Below, one piece after another: positions 1-9,031 of a stretch of 26,460 nucleotides of DNA. Position 1 is the first letter of the stretch; every line of letters begins with the position of its first letter. Under the pieces are notes generated by a model. It saw nothing but the letters and a program-made list of their open reading frames with translations, did not search any database and was not told the origin of the DNA. Source of the DNA: Gnetum montanum. Its lineage: Eukaryota > Streptophyta > Gnetopsida > Gnetales > Gnetaceae. The DNA is taken from contig MNCI01009439.1 of assembly GCA_015680685.1 (NCBI GenBank), forward strand, positions 376,320 through 402,779, read 5' to 3'. The position numbers and the translations under genes are program-made.

Positions 1-1
1 C

Positions 2-1120
2 CGCGTTGAGCACTACGTGGACGACACCATGCTTCTTTGCCGGGCGGCAGTCCCGCAGGCCCAGTGTATCAACCTGGCTCTGTCCCGATTGGCCGCCGAG
101 TTAGGCCTTGAAATCAACCGCACCAAGTCGGCAGCACACTTCATTAATGTGGACCCACAGGTGCGGCTTCGGGTGACCCAAACTCTGGATGTGCAATCGG
201 GGAAGCACACCGACACTTACCTGGGCATCCTGCTGTTCCAGTGGGGGCGGAACAATTCTTGGACCCCCCTCCTAGCCAAGCTTGAGCACCGCGTCAATCA
301 CTGGGCCAACTGTTTCCTCACGCACAAAGGTTGTCTCCTCGTGGCCACTGGGATCCTTGCGGCCACCACGCGCTTTGTGGCGGCGGTCACCGTGCCCCCT
401 GCGGCCATCATTCACCAGATCAACGCCCGAATTCGCGGTTTCCTATGGCGAGGGGGAAAAGGGGGGAGCAAAATCCACCTTGTCAATTGGCACTGCGCGG
501 CCCATCCTCATACGGCGGGGGGGCTGGGGGTCACAGCGTTGGAGGATGAGTGTGCGATGGGGCAGCAGCGGCAGGTCTGTCGGCTCACTGGGGCTCTGGG
601 GGAGTGCAGTAAGTGAGGCCGTATCGTTCACTGGAAGTACACGCCCTAGATCTCTGGTTCGCATGTCTCGAGGCCTTGGTCATCTCTCTGCCAGCACGTG
701 CGGTGGATGCTGGATAAGAACTGGCTCCACCTCGAGCCACGTGCCCTTTTGGCCCATAAATACCCTCCTGAAGACGGTTGGATGGCGGTTTGGCGTGGGC
801 GGCTCCCCGAAAAAGTGAAAATCTTTCTTTGGCTGCTTAAATCCGCCGCGCTCCCCGTTCGTGTGTTCCTGCAGCAACGCAGCGTCTTGCAGGACCCCAC
901 GTGTCCGCGTTGTGGCCACGACCCTGAGACTCTTAACCACTTCATTTATGACTGCCCCTGCATGCACGCCACTTGGCGCGCATGCAGAAGACCCCCTCCG
1001 CGACGATTCGACGGTGATTCTTGGTCGATGCTTTTACTTTGGCTCACCTGGAAGGCGCGGAACCGCACCGTGTTCTCTCAGGCAGCTACCCCCTCCCCCC
1101 AGCAGCTTATCCAGCAGACG
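2..1120 (+). pseudogene. LINE ORF2: RT C-terminal half plus zinc-binding RT domain
   Basis: Visible in order: the RT active-site box YVDD followed by TMLLC; a thumb-like segment with TYLGILL (around 220-240) and RIRGFLWRG (about 430-455), usual in plant L1 RTs; then a zf-RVT-like domain with KVKIFLWLL (about 812-840) and a Cys/His cluster CPRC...H...C (Cys codons 902 and 911, His 938, Cys 953). After it comes WKARNRTVF, matching the W-K-x-R-N-x-x-F segment typical of this domain's C-terminal side. The enzyme would copy LINE RNA at a nicked target. The TGA at 614 and TAG at 647 fall between thumb and zinc domain in the same frame, so the copy is dead unless read through. RT motifs 1-4 and the endonuclease lie left of the window. 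Confidence 0.88.
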
Positions 1121-2224
1121 CGCCGGGCTTGGTGTGAGACGGTGGCCGCGATGGAGCAGACGCCGATGTACGAGCCTGGCTGCGCGGACTTCCAGGCGGA
1201 TGAGGAGCTGTGGCGGATGGTTTGCCAATGCAGATGGGACGCGCTGCTGTTGCTGTTTGTCGGGGACCCTGACCTGTCTGACAATTCCTTCTTTACCAAC
1301 TGGCGCGGCGATCAAACCTTCTTCTGTGACCAAGTTATTCGCCTGACAGAGGCTGCTTTGGCCAACTACCTGGGGATCCCGGCCGCTGGGGAGATCATCT
1401 TGCCAACCTCCCGTGGCCTCCATAACTCGGCGGTCTTTTTCAAGGGCCTTTCCGCGAGAACGCAGAGCCGTCAGGTCCCTCGGACTTCCCTCCCGCATCT
1501 TTGGGCTCATGCGGCCATCTTAGTTGAGCGCTTCTTTGTGTAGTCGGGAAACGTGTCCAAGCTCCAGGGGTTGCATTTCACCTTCCTAAGGTGCTTGCAG
1601 GAGGGCACCCGGGTTAACCTGCCGCACTTTTTCCTCGAGGCCCTCCGCCTCCAGCGGTGGGGTCGCCGGTCGGGGCTTATCTTGGCCCTGTGGAGGGGGG
1701 CAGGGGAGCAGGGGGCGCCGGGCCCACCCTCTGCCCCCGCTAGGGGGCGTCGCATTGCCCCTCCCCCTGCTTCCCCTCATGCTTCCCCCCCTTCCTCTAC
1801 TCCTCGACGGCTGGCTGCTCTCCACCTCTCCTGGGGCCGCCGCTCCCACCGCAATCTTGCCCTCTCGCCCGACCCCCCCAGTGCCCCCCTGCACTGGGAG
1901 GCGCAGCTTTGGCAGGCGGTTGCTGCTGCCAGGGAGGCTGAACAACGGTCGTCGGAGGCTCGGTGGTCTGAGGCCCTGGCCAAGTGGCGGGTAGACCACA
2001 AAACCCAGCTCCAGGAGCAGGCGCAGCAGCTGAACAGGCAACATACGCTTGCAATGGAGACCCTGCATGCCCAGTTCACGGATGAGCTCTGGGACCGGAT
2101 CAGGGAGGAGCTGCGGCAGGAGGAGGTGGACTGGCAGGCCTGGGAGGAGCAGGAGCGTTTGCAGGAGAAGGAGCTGCAACGGCAGCGGCAGCTCGACCGG
2201 GCGCATCAGCACAGTGCCCGCTAG
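1121..2224 (+). pseudogene. C-terminal extension of the LINE ORF2, proline-rich plus coiled coil
   Basis: The LINE reading frame continues about 370 codons beyond the point where plant L1 ORF2 normally ends, broken only by TAG at 1541. Part one (about 1200-1670) has the spacing WRGDQTFF...LGIP...LPHLWAHAAILVERFF...VNLPHFFLEAL. This loosely recalls the 'putative plant transposon protein' domain found next to plant retroelement genes; that is resemblance by eye only. Part two (about 1700-1890) is Pro/Ala/Ser-rich. Part three (about 1890-2220) is Gln/Glu/Arg-rich with heptad-like Leu spacing and should form a coiled coil. The function is unknown to me. Alternatives are a lineage-specific ORF2 tail, a captured domain, or a separate downstream ORF brought into frame by chance. 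Confidence 0.6.
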
Positions 2225-2232
2225 TGGCTTAG

Positions 2233-2499
2233 GGGGGGCGCTGCCCGTATACTGTCCTTGGAATTAGCTGTGAGAGCTCCTGGGGGGAGCTCAGAAGGCA
2301 CATCCGGCACACGTCCGCTAGACTCCACCCAGATGCGGGGGAACCGTCGCCGGACCGGCGCAGGCGCGAGGCTCTTCTGCAGGGGTTCCAGCAGGCTGTG
2401 AACTTCATCGACATGGAGGATCATCGGGCCACCCTGGACATGCTCCATGAGTTGGAGTTGCCTCGGTGTGCCTGCCACCAGCTGCCGACCCACCACTAG
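2233..2499 (+). pseudogene. Possible frameshifted last segment of the LINE coding region
   Basis: Just past the stop of the main frame (TAG 2222-2224), a different frame is open from 2233 to a TAG at 2497-2499. It reads as a charged, helical peptide, with RRHIRHTSARLHPD, RRRREALLQGFQQAV and MLHELELPRCACH among its segments. Its composition matches the upstream coiled coil. It may be the real C-terminus after a single frameshift near 2225, or a fortuitous open frame in GC-rich sequence. No start codon or independent signal supports a separate gene. Confidence 0.3.
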
Positions 2500-2615
2500 C
2501 CCTTCCCCTCTCTCCCTTGTTCCCGCCCCTTCCTTGTTGGGTTCGTCNTGTACTTGTATAGTCGTGTACCTTTCTTTCAGTAATACATTCCCGAACATTC
2601 TCTCTCAAAAAAAAA
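2500..2615 (+). other. LINE 3' UTR and poly(A) tail
   Basis: Pyrimidine-rich 3' UTR, then a terminal block at 2549-2606 and nine A's at 2607-2615. The terminal block recurs, inverted, at 3699-3754 with only a few differences, which marks it as the 3' recognition tail of this LINE group. The base at 2548 is n. Confidence 0.85.
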
Positions 2616-3687
2616 GTAGGCACAGTGGGGCAGATTATAAGATGTAGTCATGTGATAAGGAGCTAACCCACTATGGAAATCATGACCATAAGACAGTATG
2701 AAAGGATCAATATGTCTTCCAGCATTGTTATATTCATTGGGTCACATGGTTGTTGAAGTGTTGATTGGTGGCCTGGATAAGGTAATAGGAGGCATTGAGT
2801 TCAAAGAGGATGGTGCATCATAGTGATGGGCTTGTGCTGAGTTGGAACTATGCTATCTATTTCTACGGCCATGCCTAAAGAAATGATGCTTCTGACATTG
2901 TTGAGGACTTCCACTGCTATTGCTGTGGTGCAAAACCTTCTAGTACAATTGGTGGCTATGTAGAAGAAGGTGGAGGATGAGAATATTGAGAGTAAGGAGG
3001 AGTGTAAATAACATGACGTGGTGTTCTTGTAGGAGAGGGCATGGGTTGATGATAGTTGGGAGAATGATAACGATGAGCTGAAGTAGAAGATGTTGATGTA
3101 GTTGGAGAAATAGGGTGTTGAACATAATAAGCATTTGGTTTTAGGTGATATGAAGGGTGTGGTTCATTTGATGATGGCCTTTCCCATGATTTGGGGTTTT
3201 CGATTATGGTTGGGCATAGTACTAAGGCTAGTAAGAATTTGCCCATGGATAGCATGATGAGTCATGAAATTGCTCATAAAGTTGTGGGACACGGATGCAT
3301 CTAACCATGTACTTCTATACAAAATCTAGATGTAACATTCTTCCCCAATGCTCATGTAGATGTGACAAGATTGGGCATTGGCCTTTTGGGTGATCGTATA
3401 GGCAAACATCACATTGATACTTATGTTTTGTGGTTGAGCCCCTATCCTCAGTTTCTTCAGTCCTTCTTTTCAATTGTCAAATGGTGTGCTATCCTATTTC
3501 TAGGTTTGTTATCCTTTATATGTTTTAGTTGTCAAAGTTATCTTGCATGGGTCTCCCTCTAATAATGTCTACATATTCTCTACATTTTTCATGTACCCAC
3601 TCCATCATCTTGTTGACCTTTGCCTCGATTTCATCTAGTGATTTTAGTATTGGCAAAGGTAGAAATTGTTTCACCTCATTGAGATGA
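2616..3687 (-). pseudogene. gag: gag C-terminal part, minus-strand gypsy element
   Basis: Continuation of gag beyond the nested LINE fragment. Minus-strand reading from 3685 gives HLNEVKQFLPLPILKSLDE then IEAKVNKMMEWVHEK, which aligns with ILAKVDQMWKSLDEK in the other element (about 16165-16220). About 3255-2950 encodes a Pro/Ser/Tyr/His-rich stretch (NAYYVQHPISPTTSTS, PPYSQYSHPPPSS), comparable with the YEYYVQQLISPRDSTS region of the second element at about 16640-16690. This is the linker-like region before protease. Stops are frequent. The poly(A) of the L1 LINE abuts it at 2615. Confidence 0.7.
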
Positions 3688-3913
3688 TTTTTTTTTTTGA
3701 GAGAATGTTCGAGAATGTATTACTGAAAGAATGGTACACGACTATACAAGTACAAGCGGGGGTGGCCCACCCCGAAGAGGGGGGGGGGCCCCGGAAACCC
3801 AGAAAAGATCACGTGAAAAACCCAGCTGACCCCCAACATGGCGGCCGAAGCACGGAGCCGTACAGACATTCAAAAACCCCCCAACATGGGGGGGGGGGTG
3901 CGCAACCACAACG
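3688..3913 (-). mobile_element. 5'-truncated LINE tail nested in gag
   Basis: A GC-rich insertion with long G/C homopolymers. On the minus strand it ends in 11 A's (T run 3688-3698). Its last 56 bp (3699-3754) match the terminal block of the 1-2615 LINE, but the preceding 160 bp do not resemble that LINE's 3' UTR. It interrupts gag between EEKS and the HLNEVKQ continuation. A short imperfect duplication (aaatca) on either side may be the target duplication, blurred by the A tail. No pol III A or B box is visible, so a truncated LINE of another subfamily is more likely than a tRNA-derived SINE. Confidence 0.75.
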
Positions 3914-5030
3914 CAAAAGTTGATTTCTCCTCTTTATGATTATGGACATTTACTACTTCAAGAGTTTGATCTTGTTGAGATTTTTCAACATTCTCCCATT
4001 TGGCTATTTCTCCTTCTTCTTTTGCTACTTGCATAATAAGCTCTTGGAATTGATGGGTTCGTAGTTCATATAGTTGACCTAGGGCATACATCCCTAGGAT
4101 CTCCCTTGTTTCATTACAGAGCCCATCTATGATGTGATACATTAGCCTTTCCTTGGAGAACCCATGGCATGGGCAATTGTTTAACAAAGAATAATGTCTT
4201 TCTAAGGCCATGTCTAAGGGTTCGTGTTCCCCTTGTTTCCACTCTTGTATTTGTCTCCTCAAGGCTGACACTCTTGCATAGGTTTAATATCTTTCGTTAA
4301 AGAGGTTTACCATTGTAGGCCAATGGTGAATTGAATTTGATTATAAAGACATGTACCACACTTTAGCTTGGCCAATGAGTGTCATAGGGAAGAGCTTAAG
4401 CCTTTGCCACCAATTCTCAACGTTGTTCCATGCACAAGCATCATAGAAGGCTTGTAAAGGATGTTGCAAACCTAAATCATAGCCTCCTGAGAACTTAGGA
4501 AAGTTGTTTAAATCAAGCTTGGATAGATGGCTTTCCTTACGATGCTTGCGAGATATTTGAATGACCTCTATTATATGCATCAAGCTCTTAGTGGCCAACA
4601 GGGATTCATCATCACTAAGTAGGTTGTGATTTTGTGAGTTGGGATGATGTTGTCTTTATTCATGTTAGCATTCCTAATTTTGCCTGTGCGTTCAATTTTT
4701 ATTTTTATGCCAACCCCTTGAGGAATAGTCATCCATGTCATAACTCGACATTGAAAGAGTAAAGAAAGAGAGGGAATTGAAAAACTCTTCATGACTTTTG
4801 TAAGTCTCCCAATCATCCCCTGATATACTCTTGCTACCCATTGAGAAGGTCCTAGGTTGTACAAGCCTCCTCATTCTAAGGGATGTCCCATCTTCACTAG
4901 AATATTATTGGGGTGTCTATGAACATATGAAACTCCTGCATAAGATTGAGTACTCCAAACTTCTTCATTGGTTCTCCAATGAATTTCCTTGCTAGATGTT
5001 GCATTATCACTATCTTGTGAAAGAGACATT
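3914..5030 (-). pseudogene. gag: gag (N-terminal and core), minus-strand gypsy element
   Basis: Structural capsid-like protein of a Ty3/gypsy element. It starts with ATG at about 5028-5030 (MSLSQDSDNATSS). The retrotransposon gag core lies at about 4530-3930 in two frames: FSGGYDLGLQHPLQAFYDAC, then KLFPMTLIGQAKVWYMSL, then EWKQGEHEPLDMALERHY and HIIDGLCNETREILGMYALG. The same landmarks occur in the plus-strand element's gag at 15540-16040. Frame changes and stops make it a pseudogene. At the core's end (EEKS, about 3920) it is interrupted by a LINE tail. Confidence 0.8.
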
Positions 5031-5144
5031 GTTGTGAATTGTGTGTGACTTAATTGAATTTAATTTCTTTTTCTAAAAGATATATTATTAATACCCTGTT
5101 ATAGCAATCTTGTATAATATAACTAATCTAGATAACTAGCACTA

Positions 5145-5162
5145 TCCCTGGAAATGGCGCTA
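5145..5162 (-). other. Primer-binding site, tRNA-Asp type
   Basis: On the minus strand this reads tagcgccatttccaggga, one base after the LTR end. It matches the complement of the plant tRNA-Asp(GTC) 3' end (tggcgccgttgccgggga) except at four positions, three of which are G-to-A changes. Athila/Tat-type Ty3/gypsy elements commonly use this primer. Confidence 0.75.
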
Positions 5163-5904
5163 ATGATGAACAATGAGGTACCCCTACACCCAACCATACG
5201 AATACAAGCGTATACACATGATCCGGTCGAACTCAGCGGATGGACTAGTTGTGGCACCTAGATAGCTATACATTGATCGTAGTTCGCTATCTTCCCACTT
5301 GGATTAGTATTAGCTTTGCCACATATGGTTTAGTCCAAAGTGAGGTGTATGATGTGATTTCTAATACTACACTACTCCTAAAGACAATAAGAGATAATTA
5401 AGCTAATGGGAAATAAGAAATAAAACCTAAGCTAGCCTAAGTGCGATGAGCATCCATCCTTAATCATTTGTACACATCTTAAACTTCGTGTACTAATTAT
5501 GGGATTACCAAGTACACATTACTCAAGCACTACTAGATACACTACTGATTTACCAAGTAGTTACACTTAAATGTTCGTGATTAAGACATACTCATTCTAC
5601 ATTAGCAACAGAAAGTGTAAATGATAATAAGGAAATATTAACTAGAGAAACAACAATAAATAATTAGCAATTAAAGCAAATAAAAGCTAAGCGAATGCTA
5701 CAATGATGGAGTAATCTCGATCTTTATTGCCAATCATGTGCATGTCCAAGTACGTCACACTCAAACAAAGGTTCTGTACAATTACAAGCATCACACTGCA
5801 TGCATGCACTTGGGAAAAGAACTAGAAAGTAACTAAAAACTGACAAAAAGACTTGACCCAAAGACTTACTAAAAAGAGACTTCTTCTCATGTGCTTGAGT
5901 GTTA

Positions 5905-5912
5905 TATTTATA
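5905..5912 (-). promoter_or_regulatory. TATA box in LTR (U3)
   Basis: TATAAATA on the minus strand, about 122 bp from the inferred LTR start. The same box occurs at about the same distance in the other LTRs of the family (13658, 6416, 24895). Confidence 0.6.
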
Positions 5913-5930
5913 GGCCAACATATGAATCAC

Positions 5931-6011
5931 GATATCATGTATACGATATCATATCCAAGCTGAGATATTGGGTACCCGATATCATGTACTCGATATCACA
6001 TACTCGATATC
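5931..6011 (-). promoter_or_regulatory. 14-bp-phased GATATC array in U3
   Basis: Perfect GATATC hexamers start at 5931, 5945, 5978, 5992 and 6006, with a GATATT at 5963. The steps are 14, 18, 15, 14 and 14 bp. GATATC is its own reverse complement, so orientation is undefined. The array is just upstream of the TATA box, so a transcription-factor-binding role is plausible but inferred. Confidence 0.55.
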
Positions 6012-6034
6012 GGGGCTTGGCAAACTGTGATTCA

Positions 6035-6288
6035 AAAATGATGAAGAAGCCACCACTACCAGGAACTTAAAGGCTATATTGAGCTTTGGTATTTTTTTGT
6101 TTTTGTTTTGTGTTGTCGTATTTATCCATCATGCCATGCATGCTAATTTTGTAAAGAACCACTCAAATCATAATGTGGCATTCAAAGTCAAGTAGTCATG
6201 CCAAGTCTAAATACTCATAATTTTGTAAGGAGCTCTATCCTTCTTTTATTTTAACTTAAGAACAAGTTTCTAGTCAATCATGGGGGTA
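6035..6288. other. Short gap between two opposed LTRs, nothing recognised
   Basis: 254 bp of AT-rich sequence between the minus-strand LTR and the decayed plus-strand LTR. It has no coding, repeat or terminal signal that I can identify. Confidence 0.4.
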
Positions 6289-7202
6289 TGATAAAACCTT
6301 TTTGTAATAGACCACAATATTGTATCTATGATATTGCACCTAGAATATCATATCTATGACATTGCAACTCTGCATACATCATTGTTGATGTGATATAGAG
6401 GATCCTAGTCACTCTTATAAATACTAATACTTGGTTGCATCAATGAAACAACTTTTGTTCCACCCTTAGCAAAATTCTTGTAGTTTGTTTTTATAACTTA
6501 AACTTAGCGATAGAGTAAATGCCTGCAGTATGGTGTTAAACAGTTCTAAGAAATCTTTGTTTGAGTGGATTGTACTTAGGTACAATTCATAAATGAAAAT
6601 AAAGATTAAGATTATTTCTCACCCTTGTAGCATTTACTTTTACCTAGTCATTTTCCTTAGTTTAATTTTCACTTCTTTAATATGTTTACTTTAGTTTAGT
6701 TCTTTAATTTTCTCAAGTACTTTACTTTTCTCATGTTCATTAGTAAGGCAGAATGAGTATAAATGGTTTCAAGCATTAAGTATAATTTTTTGGTAACCTA
6801 GAAGTGGCTTTAGTTGATTCTCTTAGTAGTGAACTCACTTTGTAATTCCAGTAACAATTACATGAGACTAAGACATACAACAAGCCAAGAATGGATGCTC
6901 ATTACCATAGAATAGAATAGATTCATAGTTCTACTAGCATTTAGATTTAGATTTTATTCTCATCTTTCATTATGAACACACTTAGGAGTAATCTAAGCCT
7001 ACAACATCATAATATCTTACACCTCACTGTGAGTTAAACCATACTACTCACATTTCACTAACTAAATGTGAGAAGACAACAATCACAAACCAACTATTAA
7101 CCACTAGCATATTTACATTGTTCATCCACAGATTATGATTTGGTAATGTGTGTTCACTTATGACTTGTATGGTAGAGTGTTGGGATATCCAACAGCTTAT
7201 TA
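6289..7202 (+). repeat. Highly decayed LTR of the same gypsy family
   Basis: Several landmarks of the family LTR appear in order: GATATC-like hexamers at 6316, 6330, 6344 and 6358 (all 14 bp apart), TATAAATA at 6416-6423, ggtaacctagaagtgg and gtaattccagtaac around 6790-6860, then ttacacctcactgtgag with taaaccata (about 7015-7040), matching the minus-strand LTR near 5335-5355, and gagaagacaac near 7070. The 5' boundary (tgataaaa at 6289) and 3' boundary (about 7202) are inferred from the family's TATA spacing. There is no convincing target duplication or PBS, so it may be a solo LTR. Confidence 0.6.
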
Positions 7203-7912
7203 GTAATCTTATGATTTAACTAAGAATAGTAGAGCTAATTCATCGAAACACATCTAACAATATTAAAGAATTAATCATATGTATTAAATTAAATAACTAG
7301 ACTTTGTAAATATTTAGGTTGTGATAGGTACTCTATTTTATTTTGAGCAAGAACAAGCTCTATGGTTGACTGAATATTTACCTTCCTCCTCAAATAAGAT
7401 ATCTCATCCTATGAGTAATTCATGAGTCTCTTTTGTTGTTTGCCACTATTCATGATTTTTTATTTCCAAGAATATATGTGACATATAGTAATTTTAGTGG
7501 ATATAAGAATTTGATGCATTAATAATATTTACATTTTAAAAGGACATCTATCATGTATATTAATTTTAACCTTTTAATCTGATGTTGTACTATGCTTGAC
7601 CTAGTGATTAGATCAAAAATCTATGCTAATATGATGTTAAAGAGTTTTTTTTATTAATGATGGCTTATATATGTACTGATGAATTTGCCATTAAATTTAC
7701 TATGCTTCCTAGCATCTAGTTCAATGTTACCATACAAATTTTTGTATATAATAATCATTGCATGTTACATTACAACATTATTAAAAATATTTAAAATTTT
7801 TAAACACATTTTATACAAGAAGCGAACTTTTCTATTCATATAATGATACCTATTTTCATTACTTAATGATAAAAGAATGTTTATTTGTGATTAATGTATA
7901 TTAAAAGGATTA
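7203..7912. other. Gene-free AT-rich stretch
   Basis: About 700 bp of AT-rich sequence with stops in all frames at short intervals. I recognise no protein motif, repeat or terminal structure in it. Confidence 0.4.
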
Positions 7913-7917
7913 GCCTC

Positions 7918-8408
7918 TTTTACCAAATCACACGTTGCACAAGATCATTATTGGTAAATATTGCCAACACACAAAAATAACATAACAATAGAGAAATAAA
8001 CCTACAAAATGGAGTGAGCGAGAAACAAGGAAGATAAATAAGAAATCAACCTAGCAATTTTTTATAACATCTTCAAAACTACAAAGATACAAAAAGATGT
8101 TTACAAAGATCACAAGTGAGTTGGTAAAGCTTCCCCACAACAACCCTTACACAAGAAACCACACTCTTAAGTCACTACCCATAACCAACCCAAGACAAAT
8201 TTAAATAGACAAATCTAGGGTTACAATAATATAGTCAACCCATAGTTAATCAGATGTATCTTCACTTCTAATTTTTTTACCACAAGTTTTAGATATCTTA
8301 ACTTTTCTTTTCATATTTTTAGATAATTCTAAAACTAAATAAATGACAGAAGAGAAAAGTGAAGTTTAACACAAGCTAACTAGAGATTTTATCTTCACAT
8401 CTCTAACA
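7918..8408 (-). repeat. Downstream (3') LTR of the compact LTR element
   Basis: About 491 bp. On the minus strand it begins tgttagagatgtgaag. It aligns over its whole length with 9032-9501; examples are ggagtgag.gagaaacaag (8011-8030 versus 9118-9137) and gtttacaaagatcacaag (8099 versus 9201). The 7918 end is set by the alignment and by the adjoining gcctc duplication. Confidence 0.75.
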
Positions 8409-8423
8409 ATCTCGCACTTGAAG
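8409..8423 (-). other. Polypurine tract of the compact LTR element
   Basis: On the minus strand, cttcaagtgcgagat directly precedes the LTR start tgttag. It resembles the aagtgggagat tract of copia-type elements, with one G-to-C change. In a functional element it primes plus-strand synthesis. Confidence 0.55.
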
Positions 8424-9013
8424 ATAAATCACTCAAATTGATTAAAAAATAAGTTGGAATAACTTCATCCATCAACATGCCATGCCTTTCACAACATGTG
8501 GAAAAATCACAAGTGTGCACACAACTCTCTCTAAAGCATCTCTACATAAGATATCTTGATGGACTAGGCTTCCTCAAGCCAAAATAGCATGAGACAGTAT
8601 TACACCAACACTAACAAATACCATCTCAAAAAACCATAACACATGCTAACACAAAACTTGAACAAAACAAAAGAGATGTGTAACTCACACTTTGATATAA
8701 TAAGATATCTCTTTAGCAGCAACATACTTAAATGGTACAACATTATTGAAGATAATATCATCGTATCTCAAAACAGTGCATTCCCTTTTCACATGTTTAA
8801 TATCACCATAGTGCTAGAATCTTTGTATTTTTTATTTTTTGTTTGTTTCATTCATCAATGAAAATGAACACAAGACATCTTCATTATCTTGTACATACAA
8901 CTTCTACTAAAACAAAAATTAATCTACATTAAAACAAAAAAATAATCTACAAATAATCCAAACTACCTGGTAATATCATTTGTGCTCAACCAATAACAAA
9001 TATTGTACAACTA
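8424..9013 (-). other. Non-coding interior of the compact LTR element
   Basis: About 590 bp between PPT and PBS. Minus-strand translation is broken by stops every few tens of codons and shows no zinc knuckle, protease, integrase or RT motif. An open stretch of 72 codons on the plus strand (8643-8861) has no recognisable features. Confidence 0.5.
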
Positions 9014-9029
9014 CCTTGCTCTAAGACCA
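9014..9029 (-). other. Primer-binding site, initiator-tRNA-Met type
   Basis: On the minus strand it reads tggtcttagagcaagg, close to the tggtatcagagc primer site used by plant copia elements. It begins two bases after the LTR end tgttaaca. Confidence 0.65.
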
Positions 9030-9031
9030 TT

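Larger units (their letters stand above)
1..2615 (+). mobile_element. L1-type LINE, 3' part, running off the left edge
   Basis: This is the downstream portion of a non-LTR retrotransposon. It enters the window just before the RT catalytic box (YVDD at about 14-25) and ends in nine A residues (2607-2615). Coding is in a single frame from position 2 to 2224, interrupted by TGA at 614, TAG at 647 and TAG at 1541, with no frameshift needed across that span. It is far more GC-rich than its surroundings and much less decayed than the other LINEs here, so it is probably the younger insertion. It lies in the degraded gypsy gag that resumes at 2616 on the other strand. The 5' half, including endonuclease, is outside the window, so no target duplication can be tested. 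One ambiguous base (n) is at 2548. Confidence 0.88.
2616..6034 (-). mobile_element. Ty3/gypsy element, 5' part (LTR, PBS, gag), reverse strand
   Basis: Reading leftwards on the minus strand: an LTR (6034-5164), a tRNA-Asp-like primer-binding site (5162-5145), a gag start at about 5030, then degraded gag down to 2616. There the L1 LINE interrupts it, so any pol lies left of the window. It belongs to the same family as the 13.5-22.5 kb element: the LTR termini are alike, the PBS is spaced one base from the LTR in both, both gag genes begin MSLS, and peptides such as GGY...LQA.DACA align. Every gag domain carries stops. A second LINE fragment is nested at 3688 to about 3913. Confidence 0.85.
5164..6034 (-). 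repeat. 5' LTR of the minus-strand gypsy element
   Basis: Its minus-strand 3' end (...gtaggggtacctcattgttcatca) is shared with the LTR ends at 14404, 22541, 25671 and 26309, and a PBS follows. The 5' boundary is placed at the TG of tgaatca (6034), giving 871 bp, the same length as the LTR at 13534-14404. That boundary is an estimate. A TATAAATA box lies at 5905-5912 (minus). Upstream of it are phased GATATC hexamers (5931-6011). Confidence 0.8.

Noticed and set aside
282-818. Plus-strand ORF of 178 codons overlapping the LINE RT and zinc domain
   Set aside because: It is Ser/Arg/Gly-rich and in another frame than the clear RT and zf-RVT motifs, and has no recognisable domain, so it is an out-of-frame reading.
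1586-2212. Long minus-strand Leu/Pro-rich ORF (208 codons) opposite the LINE extension
   Set aside because: It is the antisense shadow of GC-rich, CTG/CAG-rich coding on the plus strand, with no start context or motif of its own.
5931-6011. CRISPR-like or satellite array
   Set aside because: The units are about 14 bp with only a 6 bp conserved core, lie within an LTR U3, and recur in sister LTRs. It is a promoter-region repeat, not a CRISPR array or a satellite.
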